From: Psilocybe azurescens
Lineage: Eukaryota > Basidiomycota > Agaricomycetes > Agaricales > Agrocybaceae
DNA: 64,000 nt
NCBI GenBank assembly: GCA_023853785.1
Contig: JAJIRX010000925.1
Coordinates: forward strand, 26,309-90,308
Direction: 5' to 3'
Numbering within the stretch: the stretch's first letter is position 1; the number at the start of each line of letters is the position of its first letter. Below are positions 21,632-33,337 of the stretch, in pieces. The position numbers and the translations under genes are program-made. Below the pieces are notes generated by a model that was not told the DNA's origin, did no database searches, and saw nothing but the letters and a program-made list of their open reading frames with translations.

Positions 21632-23838
21632 ATGCTGGACACCTTCCGAGATTCGACTGTGGGTCTATTCATCAATGCCATCTCCGGAGGCCACTTCCTC
21701 CCTTTCCCGGATCAGCGACCTGGATGGCAGCTACCAGTTAACCTCCAACTCTCAAAGACAATCTTCATCATCTTCCGATACGATTGTTATGGAGAAGAGA
21801 GAATCTGCAGTCGCCGAATCCCAGTCAGAAGATATTCTGAAGGAGGCGCCCGACTCGACGCGCACATCCACTGATGGTTTGCAATTTTCCGGGTCTGATC
21901 GCAAGTCGCTATCGTTTGTGGAAAAGGGCGGAGCCTCTGTGAGAGTCGACATGTTACGAGAAGATACCATTCAAGAGCCGGTATCCGAGACGATAGTGGA
22001 TTGGTACGATGAAACTGACCAGGATAATCCACAGTAAGTCGACCAAAAACATTTAAATGCCATTATCTTGGTGTTGACGCAATCTATTTTTAGGAATTGG
22101 AGTTTAAACAAACGAATATTCGTTCTTGGACTAGTTTCTCTCCTTACGTTCAGTGTTTACATAGGTTCTGCTATCTAGTGAGAGATATCTGGTTCAGCGT
22201 ACAACGCTTATTCTAATTGCACTTCTTCAGTACGCCATCAATACCCGGAATCATAGAGCATTTCAACGTCTCGAAGACTACGGCCACACTCGGTCTATCA
22301 CTCTATGTCATTGGATATGGAGTGGGTCCTTTAATATTCAGCCCCTTATCGGAGGTGCCTTCCATAGGCCGAACTCCCGTGTATATGGCGACCTTGTTGA
22401 TCTTCGTGCTGCTCCAACTTCCTACAATATACGCACCAAATATCCAGACTTTACTTGCCATGCGATTTTTTGCCGGGTTCTTCGGTTCGCCTGCTCTTGC
22501 AACTGGAGGTGCCTCTATTCAGGATATGTAAGTTGCTTTATAATAATATATTATCACAGGAAACTCACGTTTCGTAGGTTCCCGATTGTTAAGCTACCGT
22601 ACGCGCTTATAGCTTGGAGTGTAGCTGCTCTATGCGGACGTATGTCAATTGCCTTCAACTCCTCGAAATGAGTACTTACCTCACATTACAGCCGTCCTGG
22701 GTCCTACAATTGGTGGTTTTGCGGCCCAGAACAAGAACTGGAAATGGCCTATCTATGAGCTCTCCTGGATAGGCGCCGCAGCTTTCGTCATTCTCATGTT
22801 CTGGCTCCCAGAAACGAACGCCGAGACCATTCTTCTCAAGCGTGCCCGTCGACTACGAGCGTTAACCGGAAATCCCAACTTATACAGTGAAAGCGAGATC
22901 AAGCAGTCGCAGATGAAGAGCTCTGACGTGTTATTCGAGGCACTTCTCCGTCCGTTCCAGCTCATGATCGAACCCGCCGTGCTATATGCCAACATTTATC
23001 TCGGATTGGCCTACGCCATCTTTTATTGTACGTCCTAAGTTACACCCGAACTGCACATGACTAACCTCTCCTATTTGATAGTATGGTTTGAAGCTTTCCC
23101 GCTGGTGTACAATGACATCTATCACTTCAACCTCGGCTTGTCCGGTCTTCCATTCATGGGACTGCTAGTAACCTGTTTCTTCGCGAGTTCGGCATACGTG
23201 TGCTGGAACTACTATCGCGTTGAGCCCGAGTTCAAAAGGACGGGATATATCGTTCCGGAGTCGCGTCTTGCAGTGGCCCTCGTTGCTTCTGGTTTCATCC
23301 CAGCCTCTCTCCTCATATTTGGTGAGTTAAAGATCTACGAAACGAGCACAATTACTTTTGAGTAGAGCGCTCATGCAGTATTTCAACAGGATGGTCTTCG
23401 CGCGAGAATGTGCATTGGATCGTACCAACCATTGGGGCCGCTTTATACCTGCCTGGGTATGTCGATTTCCCTGCACCTTGCATTAGAGGTGTTCTAATAT
23501 TTTATATGCAGGCTATTCTTGCTCTTTCAAAGCATTCTCGTCTATCTTCCTTCCTCATACCCAAGATACGCAGCGTCTATTCTTGCAGGAAATGATCTTT
23601 TCAGATCTACCGTAGCTGGCTGTTTCCCGTATGTCTTCATTTCGCGGCGCTTCTCTCTTCAAATTGACTTATCGCAAACCACAGACTCTTCGGGACACCT
23701 CTCTACAAAAGGCTTACCATCGGTGGCGGGTGCACCCTTCTGGCTGGCCTTTCGATAGCATTGATTCCCGGACTCTTTATTCTGTACAAGTACGGTGGTC
23801 GACTTCGAGCTAGATCGAAATACACGGCAGAGCTATAA
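21632..23838 (+). CDS. MFS drug:H+ antiporter, DHA1/FLR1-like
   Basis: This is a plasma-membrane 12-helix exporter of the polyamine/fluconazole-resistance type. Nine exons join in one frame from 21675: [20 protein letters not shown] just before helix 1 (the conserved D-W-x-x-x-D-x-x-N-P-x-N-W entry), then [38 protein letters not shown] (loop 2-3 motif A position), [33 protein letters not shown] (motif C, antiporter signature) and [19 protein letters not shown]. The protein ends [10 protein letters not shown] with a stop at 23836-23838. Upstream, an ATG at 21632 opens [15 protein letters not shown] and [10 protein letters not shown], which resembles the usual N-terminus of this family but is one frame away from the rest; no intron separates them. 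Either a one-base indel occurred near 21735 or translation starts at 21675. Export of toxic small molecules is the likely role. Part of this gene is copied at 25335-25607. Confidence 0.85.
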
Positions 23839-24122
23839 CATTAGAGCGTGGATAATTTAGAGCACTCACGAACGACGATAAACATACCCATTTTAGAATA
23901 TACAGCAACCATTTTGTAGCAATAGCAATCCCTTAGTAGAATGTAGAACGCACACGCGCCCCATCGAATACCTCTCTTAATCTTATACCAGTCTACAACC
24001 TTTAAACTGATTGAGCGATAATTTCCAGTCCTTTTATCACGCTTAAAAGCCTCAAGGCAAAAAAACAGAGGATTGCATTATAATAGTCTGAGATAGTGAG
24101 GGCACTAATATGCAAGAAAGGA

Positions 24123-25337
24123 TCATTTTTGGGGATTCGGCAACGAGGCTACCTTTGCCGCTTCTTCTAGTTCGGAAAAAGTCCCAGTCTTCATACACAT
24201 GTTCCTAAACATTCCATCCTCCTTGTTAACGAGGTTCCATGGGGTATCAAATTCTACAACCTAAAGAATTTGTGCGCGTTAGCCTGACTGGAAGCTCGTC
24301 CGGCCAGATTGATGACCCTTTGCCTTCCCCTTATCCAAAATTATGAGTCTGTCGTAATCGATGATTGTCCAAAGGCGATGGGCGACTAAGCATAGCGAGG
24401 AGAGTTATTACCAAGACTTCGACAAGAAAAACGGACGTCATACCCGTGAGGAGAAGAGAGCCCTTAAACTCCTCTCTTATTGAGGCAGAGTCTATACTGC
24501 TCGTTGCTTCGTCGAAAATGATGATTGGATTTCTACGAATGAGAGCCCTAGCCATTGCGATTAGCTGTCCCTGGCCCTGGGAGAAGTTCGTTCCTCCAGC
24601 AGAGACTTGAGAGTCAGGGGAAATGCTTGGCTTGGTATCCACGTTGGTCGTTATCGTCGAGATGGGGTCACTGTGCATAGATGAAGCCCTTGAAGGATTG
24701 CGAGACAATATTGTGCTTTGATTGTGTGCCGCTTCGCCTCGTCCGTCTGAAGTCATACGCACACGACGGAGAGCCTCAATGCATCCCTCATCCGTATGAT
24801 CACCCTAATATCGTTGAGATGAGATATGAGACAAAATCAAAAGGCAACTAGCTTGTACCGAAGGGGTCAAGATTATCTCGCAGTGTTCCGGAGAATAAGA
24901 TCGCGTCCTGTTATGAGTCAAATATCATCACGTAATGAGTAAGGAAGATTCATTTGCTTGAGAGATGAAAGTCCTGAAGTACAGTCAAGTCATGTTGCAT
25001 AACGATTGAATTGGAAGCTCACCATTTTGGAACGTAGGTCATAGACGCCTATCGTTGAGATATCAATTCCATCCACTATAATTCCAGTGCCATTTGTAGG
25101 ATCGACCTTCGCATACCGGTTTGAGAATCTGGATATATTGAATATGTTCAGCGACTCACAAATAGGTTCATGATGCTTGTCGCTAGAGTTGATTTTCCAC
25201 TACCTACATTTGGTCTACATCGTATGTTTAATAGATATGGGACGAAAGATGCCCACGTACCTATTTGCCCAAGCAGGCCAACATGTTCCCTTGCCTTCAG
25301 TGAAACTGAAACATCACTGATGACGGATGGAAGCTCA
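24123..25337 (-). pseudogene. 3' end of an ABCC-type ABC transporter (second nucleotide-binding domain)
   Basis: Only the C-terminal ATP-binding domain of a multidrug-resistance-type transporter is present. Reading from 25337 down, it shows ELPSVISDVSVSLKAREHVG, a Walker A (NVGSGKSTLATSIMNLF, spliced near 25215), IIVDGIDISTIGVYDLRSKM, QDAILFSGTLRDNLDPFGT, the ABC signature [19 protein letters not shown], Walker [19 protein letters not shown] and an H-loop VLVIAHRL, ending LPNPQK with a stop at 24123-24125. A low-complexity insert separates the Q-loop region from the signature. Full ABCC proteins are about 1400-1500 residues with two transmembrane domains; everything upstream of this domain is missing. 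At 25335 the sequence switches to a fragment of the neighbouring MFS gene, so the transporter was broken by a rearrangement. Confidence 0.8.
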
Positions 25338-25607
25338 CAGTAAGTCGACCTTTCCCTTGGTGTTGACGCAATCTATTTTTAGGAACTGGAGTTTAAACAA
25401 ATGAATATTCGTTCTTGGACTGGTTTCTCTCCTTATGTTCAGTGTCTACATAGGTTCTGTCATATAGTGAGATACCCGGTTCAACACTATGTTGAAATAA
25501 GCGTTGTATAATGCGGCGCTTATATTCTAATTACTCTTCTTCAGTACATCACTGGCAATACCCGGAATCATTGAGCAATTCAACATCTCGAAGACTACGG
25601 CTACACT
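25335..25607 (+). pseudogene. Fragment of the MFS transporter gene
   Basis: From CACAGTAAGTCGACC at 25335 to GACTACGGCTACACT at about 25607 the sequence is a near copy (about 90 percent by eye) of 22030-22290 in the MFS gene. It covers the end of exon 1, intron 1 (with an internal deletion), exon 2, intron 2 and the start of exon 3. Introns are retained, so the copy arose from DNA, not from mRNA. It cannot encode a transporter. Its left edge coincides with the break in the ABC transporter. Confidence 0.85.
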
Positions 25608-25833
25608 GATGAACGTTAAGCAAACAGCAGAAGCAAGGACGAATCATGATTAGATACAAGTCCTCTATTTCGGGGTGTAAGAATTTCCCAAAACGGATTC
25701 TTCCTGGATCGGTCCATATAGTAACATAGACTCATCCCCGCCCAGTCCCTGCCCGCGCCGGACAACGGATGATTGGCACATGATATGAAAAATTGTCTTT
25801 TAACACAAACCAGTGAGCTGATCTCTTCACGTT

Positions 25834-26329
25834 GCATCCCATTCTTACTCTCCTTCCAAAGTCAACATCCAATGTGAGCCTTCTCTACTGCAGATGCACT
25901 GATAACTTATGTCCAGTACATTTAGGAGCTCTGAAGTACAGCTACCACAAGTTCAGGAGCAGCCTTTATGGAAGCGTGGGGGTCCTGTTCCTGAGAGGGT
26001 GTTCAGATTCACCTTCAATTACAAACCAAACTTGCTTGGGCAAAAGCACAACCTTGGGCTGAAGAACCAAATTATAAAATTTGAGATTTTTATAATTTGG
26101 TTCTTCAGGCCCAATTGTGCTTTTGCCCAAGCAAGTTTGGTTTTGTAATTGAAGGTGAATCTGAACACCCTCTCAGGAACAGGACCCCCACGCCCATAAA
26201 GGCTGCCCTGAACTTGTGGTAGCTGTACTTCAGAGCTCCTAAATGTACTGACATAAGTTATCAGTTCATCTGCAGTAGAGAAGGCTCACATTGGATGCTG
26301 ACTTTGGAAGGAGAGTAAGAATGGGATGC
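25834..26329. repeat. 496-bp foldback palindrome, about 245-bp arms
   Basis: The left arm starts GCATCCCATTCTTACTCTCC at 25834 and its reverse complement ends at 26329. The arms are nearly identical and meet at about 26081 around a loop of only 5-7 nt inside an AT-rich core. Outside these points the flanks do not match. A near-perfect palindrome of this size fits a foldback-type MITE or a recent inverted duplication. Read-through transcription would give a long hairpin RNA. No coding frame is conserved in it. Confidence 0.85.
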
Positions 26330-26871
26330 ATCATGACATGAGATTGCAAAGTCAAAGGATGAGGGGCATAGCAAGGCATATCAGACAGTAGTAAGGGAAG
26401 AGAGACAGCCACAATGGTACCTCCAAACCTCCTGAGCATTACCCACACCTTCCCCATCATGTTGTTATGAGTAGATTAATACATTTTGTCAATATTTGAA
26501 ACTTGTAAATCTGTTTAATTGGCCTTGGGTATGGACATATAGACCATACTATCTTATCAACTCAGCTTCTTAGGACTACAATTTAATTATCAGGCACAAA
26601 ATTGGGCCAAAACAGACTCACCGACCTTACTTATGAATTTCTTTGCAAAAATGAGGTTGAACCAGCAAAGGAAGACAGGGCGGGCATTCAAACGGTATAA
26701 AGAACATGAAATGTTGTATGACGCAAATGATGTCGTACTTTCCTTTGAGGCTTACTCGGGCCCATTGATCTTGTCGCTACACACACGCGCTTAATCTGGT
26801 AGTGTCATATGTATCCTATGTGCTTATCACCACCAGGATATGAATAAATGCTCTGTAAAATTCTGCCAAAA
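26330..26871. other. AT-rich spacer without gene
   Basis: I see no gene or repeat here. The sequence runs from the palindrome to the stop codon of the minus-strand membrane protein gene and probably contains that gene's 3' end. Confidence 0.5.
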
Positions 26872-28040
26872 TTATCGCAAACTGCCTTGAGCATCGAATA
26901 CTGGTACTTGTGTAACGCTACTAGTTGTTGTCTGGGCGAATCGAAGGGTGACATTGTGCGCGAGGGAGCCCTCTGGTTCATCGCTGAGCTTATCTTTCGT
27001 GGCCCTCCATATGGTGGCGAAGAGGACGCCAATTATCTGAACATTGGCATTAGATATCTGCATGATGAAGTAGTGGCTGCTGTCGGAGTCCTTGAAGAAG
27101 AGGACGATTACGATTATGTCGAATACACAGGGAAACACGAAATTGGTAGTGGCGATCCAGAACAGAGTGCCGAGTGCCCTTTGATAGGTGTCTGAAACTG
27201 AGTCAATAAGGGGAAGACTAGGAGGAAAAAATAGACAGTATGCACTTTTCGACTTGTTTCGCGAGAGCTTCTGAGATGATAAACTTGCTTTATTGAGTTT
27301 CCAAAGAAACAACGAAGAGCAAAGTCTGTTAACAATCAACATGTCAGGCTCGAGAATCTGTTCGATAACTCAAAGAGGCCCCCTACGCATTGTCTGCCAG
27401 CTGAAGAGACCATTCTATGATCTCTCCTGGTAAGCTTTTTACCAATGGTATGTATTGCTGATTATCAGTCAACTTTTTACTCCCCTCGGCGAATTGGGAA
27501 AAGAGGATAAAGAAATTAATGAATCGTGCGATTTTGAAGAGGATAAGTGGTGTGATTATGCTGATCCAGACTTTTTCGGGAGTGACACGCCTAGGAAATA
27601 CAACTAATACTCTGAAGAATAAGATGCAGTCAACATAAATGCCGACCGAGGCAGAAATAAATGTGTAGGCGAGTACTTCAGACCGGTTGAGTAGGCTGAA
27701 AGGGTTTAATATCGCCGTCATCTGTCAATCAACGTGAGCTCTTGGTCCAGCCGATAAATTTGTTCAGACAGCGCCCTTACTTGGATCGAGAGATACAATG
27801 TGCTCATCGCAATGCTTAAACAGACTCCAATGGCGTTGCTGATAAAGATGCCTGATCTTCGTAAAGATTGAGAGGATGTGTAGAAGAGGACCGCCATCAG
27901 CGGTACGGAGACACCAGCCAGACGGCGCAGACTATGAGGACGTAAAGTTGAGACCTAATTCCATTGATGTACGCTTCAAGGATACCCAGAGCAGCTTGCT
28001 GAGCCTGAGGAGTCATGCCAGCTGAGCTCGCAATGCTCAT
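26872..28040 (-). CDS. Multi-pass membrane protein of unknown function (fungal 7-TM-like)
   Basis: The start ATG at 28040 gives MSIASSAGMTPQAQQAALG and LEAYINGIRSQLYVLIVCAV, a typical entry to helix 1. Exons then encode VPLMAVLFYTSSQSLRRSGI, IGVCLSIAMSTLYLSIQ, LLNRSEVLAYTFISASVGIY with VDCILFFRVLVVFPRRV, WISIITPLILFKIARFINFF, and, after an intron at about 27333-27397, WIATTNFVFPCVFDIIVIVL. The soluble tail ends VTQVPVFDAQGSLR with a stop at 26872-26874. About six or seven helices are predicted. The organisation resembles a large family of fungal membrane proteins without assigned function that look like 7-TM receptors. Between the first and second helices (about 27930-27945) the frame changes by one base with no usable intron, so either an indel or a decayed gene is present. 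Confidence 0.6.
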
Positions 28041-29023
28041 CGTAGTGGGTGGCGTGATGGTGAGATGGGCATAGAGACCTGGTCACCTCGAAAGAGAATG
28101 ACTCTTAATAACCGAAAAGCAGGAGTCCAGGTCATAAAAATAGCGCGCTTTCCATTATCTGTGATGCCATGCCTGTCAAACGGGTCTTAATATCGTCCTA
28201 TGGGTCGACCCAAGCATTTATAGCCTTGTTGGTATGTCCATGATAATCTATAATAACCACATTGGCAATTTCTTCCCTTCGAGGCGGAAAACGGTTGATA
28301 TGTATGTGTATCCAATGCGTACCTGTGTCTGATTAATGAAAGCTAAGGCTCAGGAAGCAGTCTAAGCGGCATGCAGAGGATACGCTCTTCCAGCGTGGAT
28401 GTAATTCAAGCGAGATGCCCGGTAGAAGCGGCGTCGTCTATCTGTCACCATTCAGATAGAGAGGGCCGATGATAAGAATCAGAGCGGAACCGCTGCATTT
28501 TGGACCGACCAGTACGGCTCTCAGCTATATTCAGACCACTCACACTGGGGTCGATGAAATCAGAGCAAGGCATGGCAGCAAGCCCCATCTCGCGTTCTGA
28601 CAGAAACACAATTGCAACTGCATGTCAAGCCCATAAATTAGGATGAGGAGTCGACTGAGCTTGACCATGTTTCTACTGGTGTTGAGAATATCACTTCTTT
28701 CACCCTAGTACCCAAAAGACGGTCACGAGTATTAGTTATGGACATGTGGGATGTCATTTATCGAATCGTGCTTTCGCCGCGGTCCTAGAAGAAATACACA
28801 GTAATAGGAGAAATAGTAAATGAAATACGTAGAGGTTATTGAATGTACAATAAGAGGCCGGTTCGTCCATGTGGTAGTAGCTACGTGGTGCGTAATCTAG
28901 TGTGAAGAGACGTTCTTGTGTGGAGAGTCATATCGACCGCTGGAATTCGTTGGACTCATGTCATAAGGCTCATCGGTATACGGTAGATCGAAAGGTGCCT
29001 TGTTCGATGCAGAGGAGTGACGA
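28041..29023. other. Intergenic stretch without gene
   Basis: No coding region is supported. It presumably contains the promoter of the membrane protein gene on the left and the 3' end of the gene on the right; both are on the minus strand. Confidence 0.5.
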
Positions 29024-30524
29024 CTACTTGAGGGGGGTCGAGCCAGAGCCAGATGACTGTATGCGATTTCCCTCTGAATTTAAAGGTTGCTGCTCTGACA
29101 GCGGAAGTGACTCTTTTCTATGCGTTGCCCTTCGCACAGTTTTAAAACCAACCTTGGCGAATTCCGCAACGTGAAGCGTGCAACGTCCGCCGTTAGCGAT
29201 CTTGTGCCCCATTTTCTTGGCCAGTTTTGGGACGGTTTTGGTGAGACAGTGGAGGAAGTTGGTGGTGAGATTCTTTGTTTTGCCGACGAATCCGGATTTC
29301 TTGGATGTCGAAGCGCCGCCTTTTTCTGTCGCTTTCTCGCCGTCAGTTTTGGGTTTTGATGGCTGTGAGTTGGTAGCGGTGTGGCCATCAGTGACGGGCG
29401 CAGAGGTCGTGGAGGCCGTATTTGGGGAAGAAGCTTTTGGCGCGTCTGTAGAGGGGACGGTAGCGGCAGCAGTTGTTGTTGTTGAGGCTGTAACAGAGGC
29501 GGGCGAACTTGCTAAAACGACAGCATTGTTTGATGAACTTTGACCGCTACTGGTTGGAGAAGGAGCGCGACTAAAAACTCTGGATCGGCGTCTTCCAACT
29601 CGCCGATCTTGAAGGTAAAAAAAAGGCACCATCCGTTAGAAACACTGTCTCCATATAATAAAAGAAGAAGGGAGAATAAACTACATACCATCTGGACGTA
29701 CGCAGTATACTGCGACCTAAGATGCCTCCATCGCTTAACGGCCTCCGGATCCGTCAGGCTGTCCAGCTGGAACGCGACAGGCAGGTCTTTCGTGGAGGGA
29801 GAAGGGTCCGTCTCGACCTTGATCCAGTCCCACCAGTTCGCGTAGTTGGAGAGGTACTCGCTGAATTTGACGAGGACGTCGAGTTCGGCCTTGTCGTACT
29901 TTGGGAAAGCGGACGTGCTGTGGCTTTGCGTGCCGGGCTGCTGCGAGGCTTTGAGCTGTTCTGTCAATTTTGACATCGTCTAGATAGTAAATGTTACGTC
30001 GTGAGTATGTACCACTGAGCGCAGTACAATGCTTTTTTTTGAGGCCGGCCGCTGCCAGAGCAAGTTAACGTTAACTCACCTCGATGATCTCAACGCGGAC
30101 ATTGCGGAACGCTTGAAATGCATTGTTAGCGTTCTCGCGCGCCTCGCGGGCGAGGTCCATCATGCCGACGAGGTACTGCTGCAGGTCGTCCTGGTCCTCG
30201 ATCGGCAGCGCGCTCGCGAGGAAGAGGACTTCTTCGGTCACGGTGAAGCCGCTGTATGCGGCGGACACGCCCATTTGCACGGCGGAGACGTATTTGGCGG
30301 CTTTGGAGACGATTTCGCCGACCAGGGGGTTGGATCTGCGGGGTTTTTTTTTTTTGGGAGGTTAGAGGTTGGGAGCGTTATGGGAGTGAGAGCGAGAGAA
30401 CGAACTGGGATGGGGCGAGCAGCGTCCATGGTCTGAGGAGCTCTAAAGTCTGCCGGGTCGTTTCGGCCAGACCTTGGAGGTCGTAGTTGTGCGGCGTCGA
30501 GAGGATGATGTTCGTTGTAGACAT
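29024..30524 (-). CDS. Unknown alpha-helical protein with Ser/Thr/Ala-rich tail
   Basis: The first exon starts at 30524 (MSTTNIILSTPHNYDLQG) and ends near 30405. Exon 2 (about 30070-30336) is strongly helical: VGEIVSKAAKYVSAVQMGVS, ALPIEDQDDLQQYLVGMMDL, AREARENANNAFQAFRNVRV. Exon 3 (about 29690-29978) continues with SKLTEQLKASQQ, LVKFSEYLSNYANWWDWIKV and VKRWRHLRSQYTAYVQM. The last exon begins IGELEDADPEF (29605-29575). There the frame either ends at a nearby stop (29512) or, if a T run at 29573-29577 is one base off, continues into a 190-residue Ser/Thr/Ala-rich tail with a basic end (FVGKTKNLTTNFLHCLTK, KLAKKMGHKIANG) and stop at 29024. The length and composition favour the longer form. I do not recognise a family; a coiled, possibly vesicle- or cytoskeleton-related role would be a guess. 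Confidence 0.55.
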
Positions 30525-31641
30525 TTCGTTCTATAGGACAGTTGGTGTACTCGAGTAGACGAAAGACGGAGACGGCGGCAGCGTTGGAATGGCAGCGTAA
30601 AACGGGGGTTGATGTATCGTCTGAAGCGAGGCTCTGGAGGTGGGAATGCTGTAGCCACGTGGGAGGTACTGCAACTGTCAACATGTTGTGAGGTTCGTTC
30701 CACATTTGGCTGGGCTATGGAGCTGGAGGGTGAGAGGTGAGCGTCCTCGAGGTATGTGCGTAGATGATAGATGTGCCGGTGTAATTTCGGGCGACCGGGG
30801 TTGATAATCGATGATCATGGTTTGGACTTTGAAAGCAAGTAACCGTTGATTGCAAGATGATTTTAGACAGATTGAGGCATGATACAAACCCTCTTGAGAT
30901 TAGAGTGCAGTTCTGCTCTTTATACCGCTCGATTTGCAGTTCAAGAGTCTCTGATTAAGAGATGATTCGATGACAGGCCACGAGGTAAATGCAGTGCATA
31001 TGCGCACGCTGTCTGGCGAGCTGCATAGGTCAAACATAGCTCGCCAATCAGTCAGGTTTTTTTCTTTCTTTCGAAAGCATTGTTTTCATGATGATAAAAC
31101 TTCACAAAAATTTGAGACTGATTAGTCGAACGGATTCAAGCATCAAGATTCGAAATCAGTCGGAATAGAAAGACGCTCAGGCCACAGTTCACCCAGTAGG
31201 TCCAGGGACACAAATCATATTGCAAGAGTTTTTGAGCATTAAAGCAAGTAGAATAGACCTCAAGAGTAGTTTATTTTCAGTGGTAGCCATGGAAAAGAAA
31301 GAAGCAAGGCGAAGGTAGAACTCGGGAGAGAGGTTGGAATTTGGAAAGCAACAGATTCGCCTCCAAAGTATTTGGCGTCGCTTGATCTTCACGTGCATGC
31401 CAAACACGCACACATTTAGGGCGACGCGTCTCGTCCTCGCTCGACAGGGATATCCCAATTACTCGGTAATCTCACTCTTCACTTCCGCTTTCCTCTCTCT
31501 CTCCTCTCTCTCCCTGTTCTCCGATTTGCTCTCCTCTTGATCCTCTTCTATTGAACTTCTTCTATTGAACCTCTTCTCTGGAATCCTCGCTCATCTCAAA
31601 ACTCAATTGACCTTGGAACTTTGGAACTTCTGTCTGGAATA
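30525..31641. promoter_or_regulatory. Divergent intergenic region with pyrimidine-rich tract
   Basis: This 1.1-kb spacer separates two divergently transcribed genes. Close to the RPN9 start there is a CT-rich stretch (about 31471-31580, many CTCTCTC and TCTTCTAT repeats), a usual core-promoter feature of constitutive fungal genes without a TATA box. Confidence 0.5.
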
Positions 31642-33337
31642 ATGGCGCAGCCCACACCACCGAAGCTTGTGCTGGACGACTTCATCGCGGGAGCACTCGC
31701 GCACACGCCGGCGGAGCTGCACCCGTTCTTCGAGTCCTTCAAGGCGCTGTACACCCGCAAGTGAGTGAGCAAGCCCTTTGCTCTGCTTTCACGAGCGATA
31801 TACTGTATACTGTATATTGCATGACTGCTGACTGATGATGGTTTTTGATCTGTGGGCGTGTAGGCTGTGGCATCAGTTGACATCGAAGCTGTTCGAGTTC
31901 TTCGACCACCCGCTGTCGCAGGGCTTCAGGGAGCGCGTGTTCGAGCTGTTCGTAAGGGACTTTGAGGGCAAGATCAACCAGCTGCGCCTCGCGGAGATGG
32001 GCGTCAAAGTCGCTCGGGCCATCGAACGTGAGCATTACAGTGCATTGCATCGATATTGCGTACGATGATGGCTGATGTCGATGTCTTCATCTATCTATGC
32101 TGCTGCATGTCCGCTTTATGTTTCTTTATGTTGTCTAGAGCCCAAAACGCTACGTTCCTGAGCTCGCTCCTCGCGCGCATCGACGGCGCCAAGGCGCCCG
32201 AGGCGCACGTCATCCTGCTCACGGCGATCGCGCAGGTGAAGCTGCTGTTCAACGACCAGCAGGCGGCGAAGAAGGACATCGACGCGGCGGGCGCGCTCAT
32301 GGAGGCGCTGGACAGCGTCGAGAACGGCGTGAATGCGGCGTATTATAGGGTCGCGGCGGATTATTGGAAGGTGCGTCTTTATGTTCTGTTATGGGGTCCT
32401 TTGCGCTTTCGCTTTGGAGTTTGGAGTTTGGATTGGCTGATTGATTGATTGCGGATTGGATTCGGATTGTAGACGAAAAAAAGACTATGCGGCGTTTTAC
32501 AAGAACTCGCTGCTTTACCTTGCCTGTGTGGATCTGGAGAAGGATATGTCGGCGGACGAACGGAGGGAGAGGGCGCATCATCTGAGCTTGGCGGCTTTGC
32601 TTGCGGATACGATTCATAATTTCGGAGAGTTGGTGCGTTTGTTTCTCTTGCTTTTTGCGTTTTATGCGCATACACACACAAGGGAAATTAGGTTACTGAT
32701 GTTCTTTGTTTGGTTGGTTAGCTGCAGCACCCGATTTTGGATGCGCTGGAGGGCTCGAAACACGCGTGGCTCAGGAAATTGCTGTATACATTCAACGAGG
32801 GCAGCATCGGCAAGTACGAGGCGCTCGTCCCGCTTTTCAGCAGCGAGGTGAGGCTCATCATTAGCATTCATTCACTGTATTACGAATAATCATAATTCTT
32901 TCACCAAAAAGGCCGACCTGAAAGAGAACGAACGGTTCCTCCGACAGAAGATCTGCCTGATGGCGCTGATCGAGTCTGCGTTCAGGAGGCAGGGCAATAA
33001 TCGGACGATGTCGTTCCAGACGATTGCGGAGGAGACGCATTTGGACATTGAGGCGGTGGAGTTTTTGGTCATGAAGGCGTTGAGGTGGGTTCTTTGTCTC
33101 TTTCCTATTCTCTGTCTTCGGTTCTTTACAATCGGGTTTTTTCTTCCTTTTAGTTTGAAACTCATCAAAGGATCCATCGATGAAGTCGACCAGAAAGTGC
33201 TCGTCACCTGGGTGCAGCCGCGCGTGCTGTCGCGAGAGCAGATTGGGGGTCTTGCGAATAGGATTGGGGAGTGGGTCGATAGGCTGAATAATGTCGAGGG
33301 GCGGATTGCGCCGGAGGTGCTTGGGCAGGCGGCGTAG
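31642..33337 (+). CDS. RPN9: 26S proteasome regulatory subunit RPN9 (PSMD13)
   Basis: RPN9 is a PCI-domain subunit of the proteasome lid. The protein starts MAQPTPPKLVLDDFI; exons give PFFESFKALYTRKLWHQLTS, FEFFDHPLSQGFRERVFELF, ALMEALDSVENGVNAAYYRV, DYAAFYKNSLLYLACVDLEK, IHNFGELLQHPILDALEGSK, and the PCI winged-helix part MSFQTIAEETHLDIEAVEFL with LVMKAL, LIKGSIDEVDQKVLVTWVQP and RVLSREQIGGL, ending APEVLGQAA at 33337. These blocks line up in order with animal PSMD13, including GSIDEVD and TWVQPRVL. About seven short introns are used. One junction is off: after DYWK the next exon begins ACG followed by seven A (32476-32482), one more than the reading frame allows. For a core proteasome gene an assembly error is the simplest explanation. 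Confidence 0.93.

Noticed and set aside
29120..29543. Plus-strand frames opposite the Ser/Thr/Ala-rich tail
   Set aside because: They mirror low-complexity sequence on the minus strand and lack motifs.
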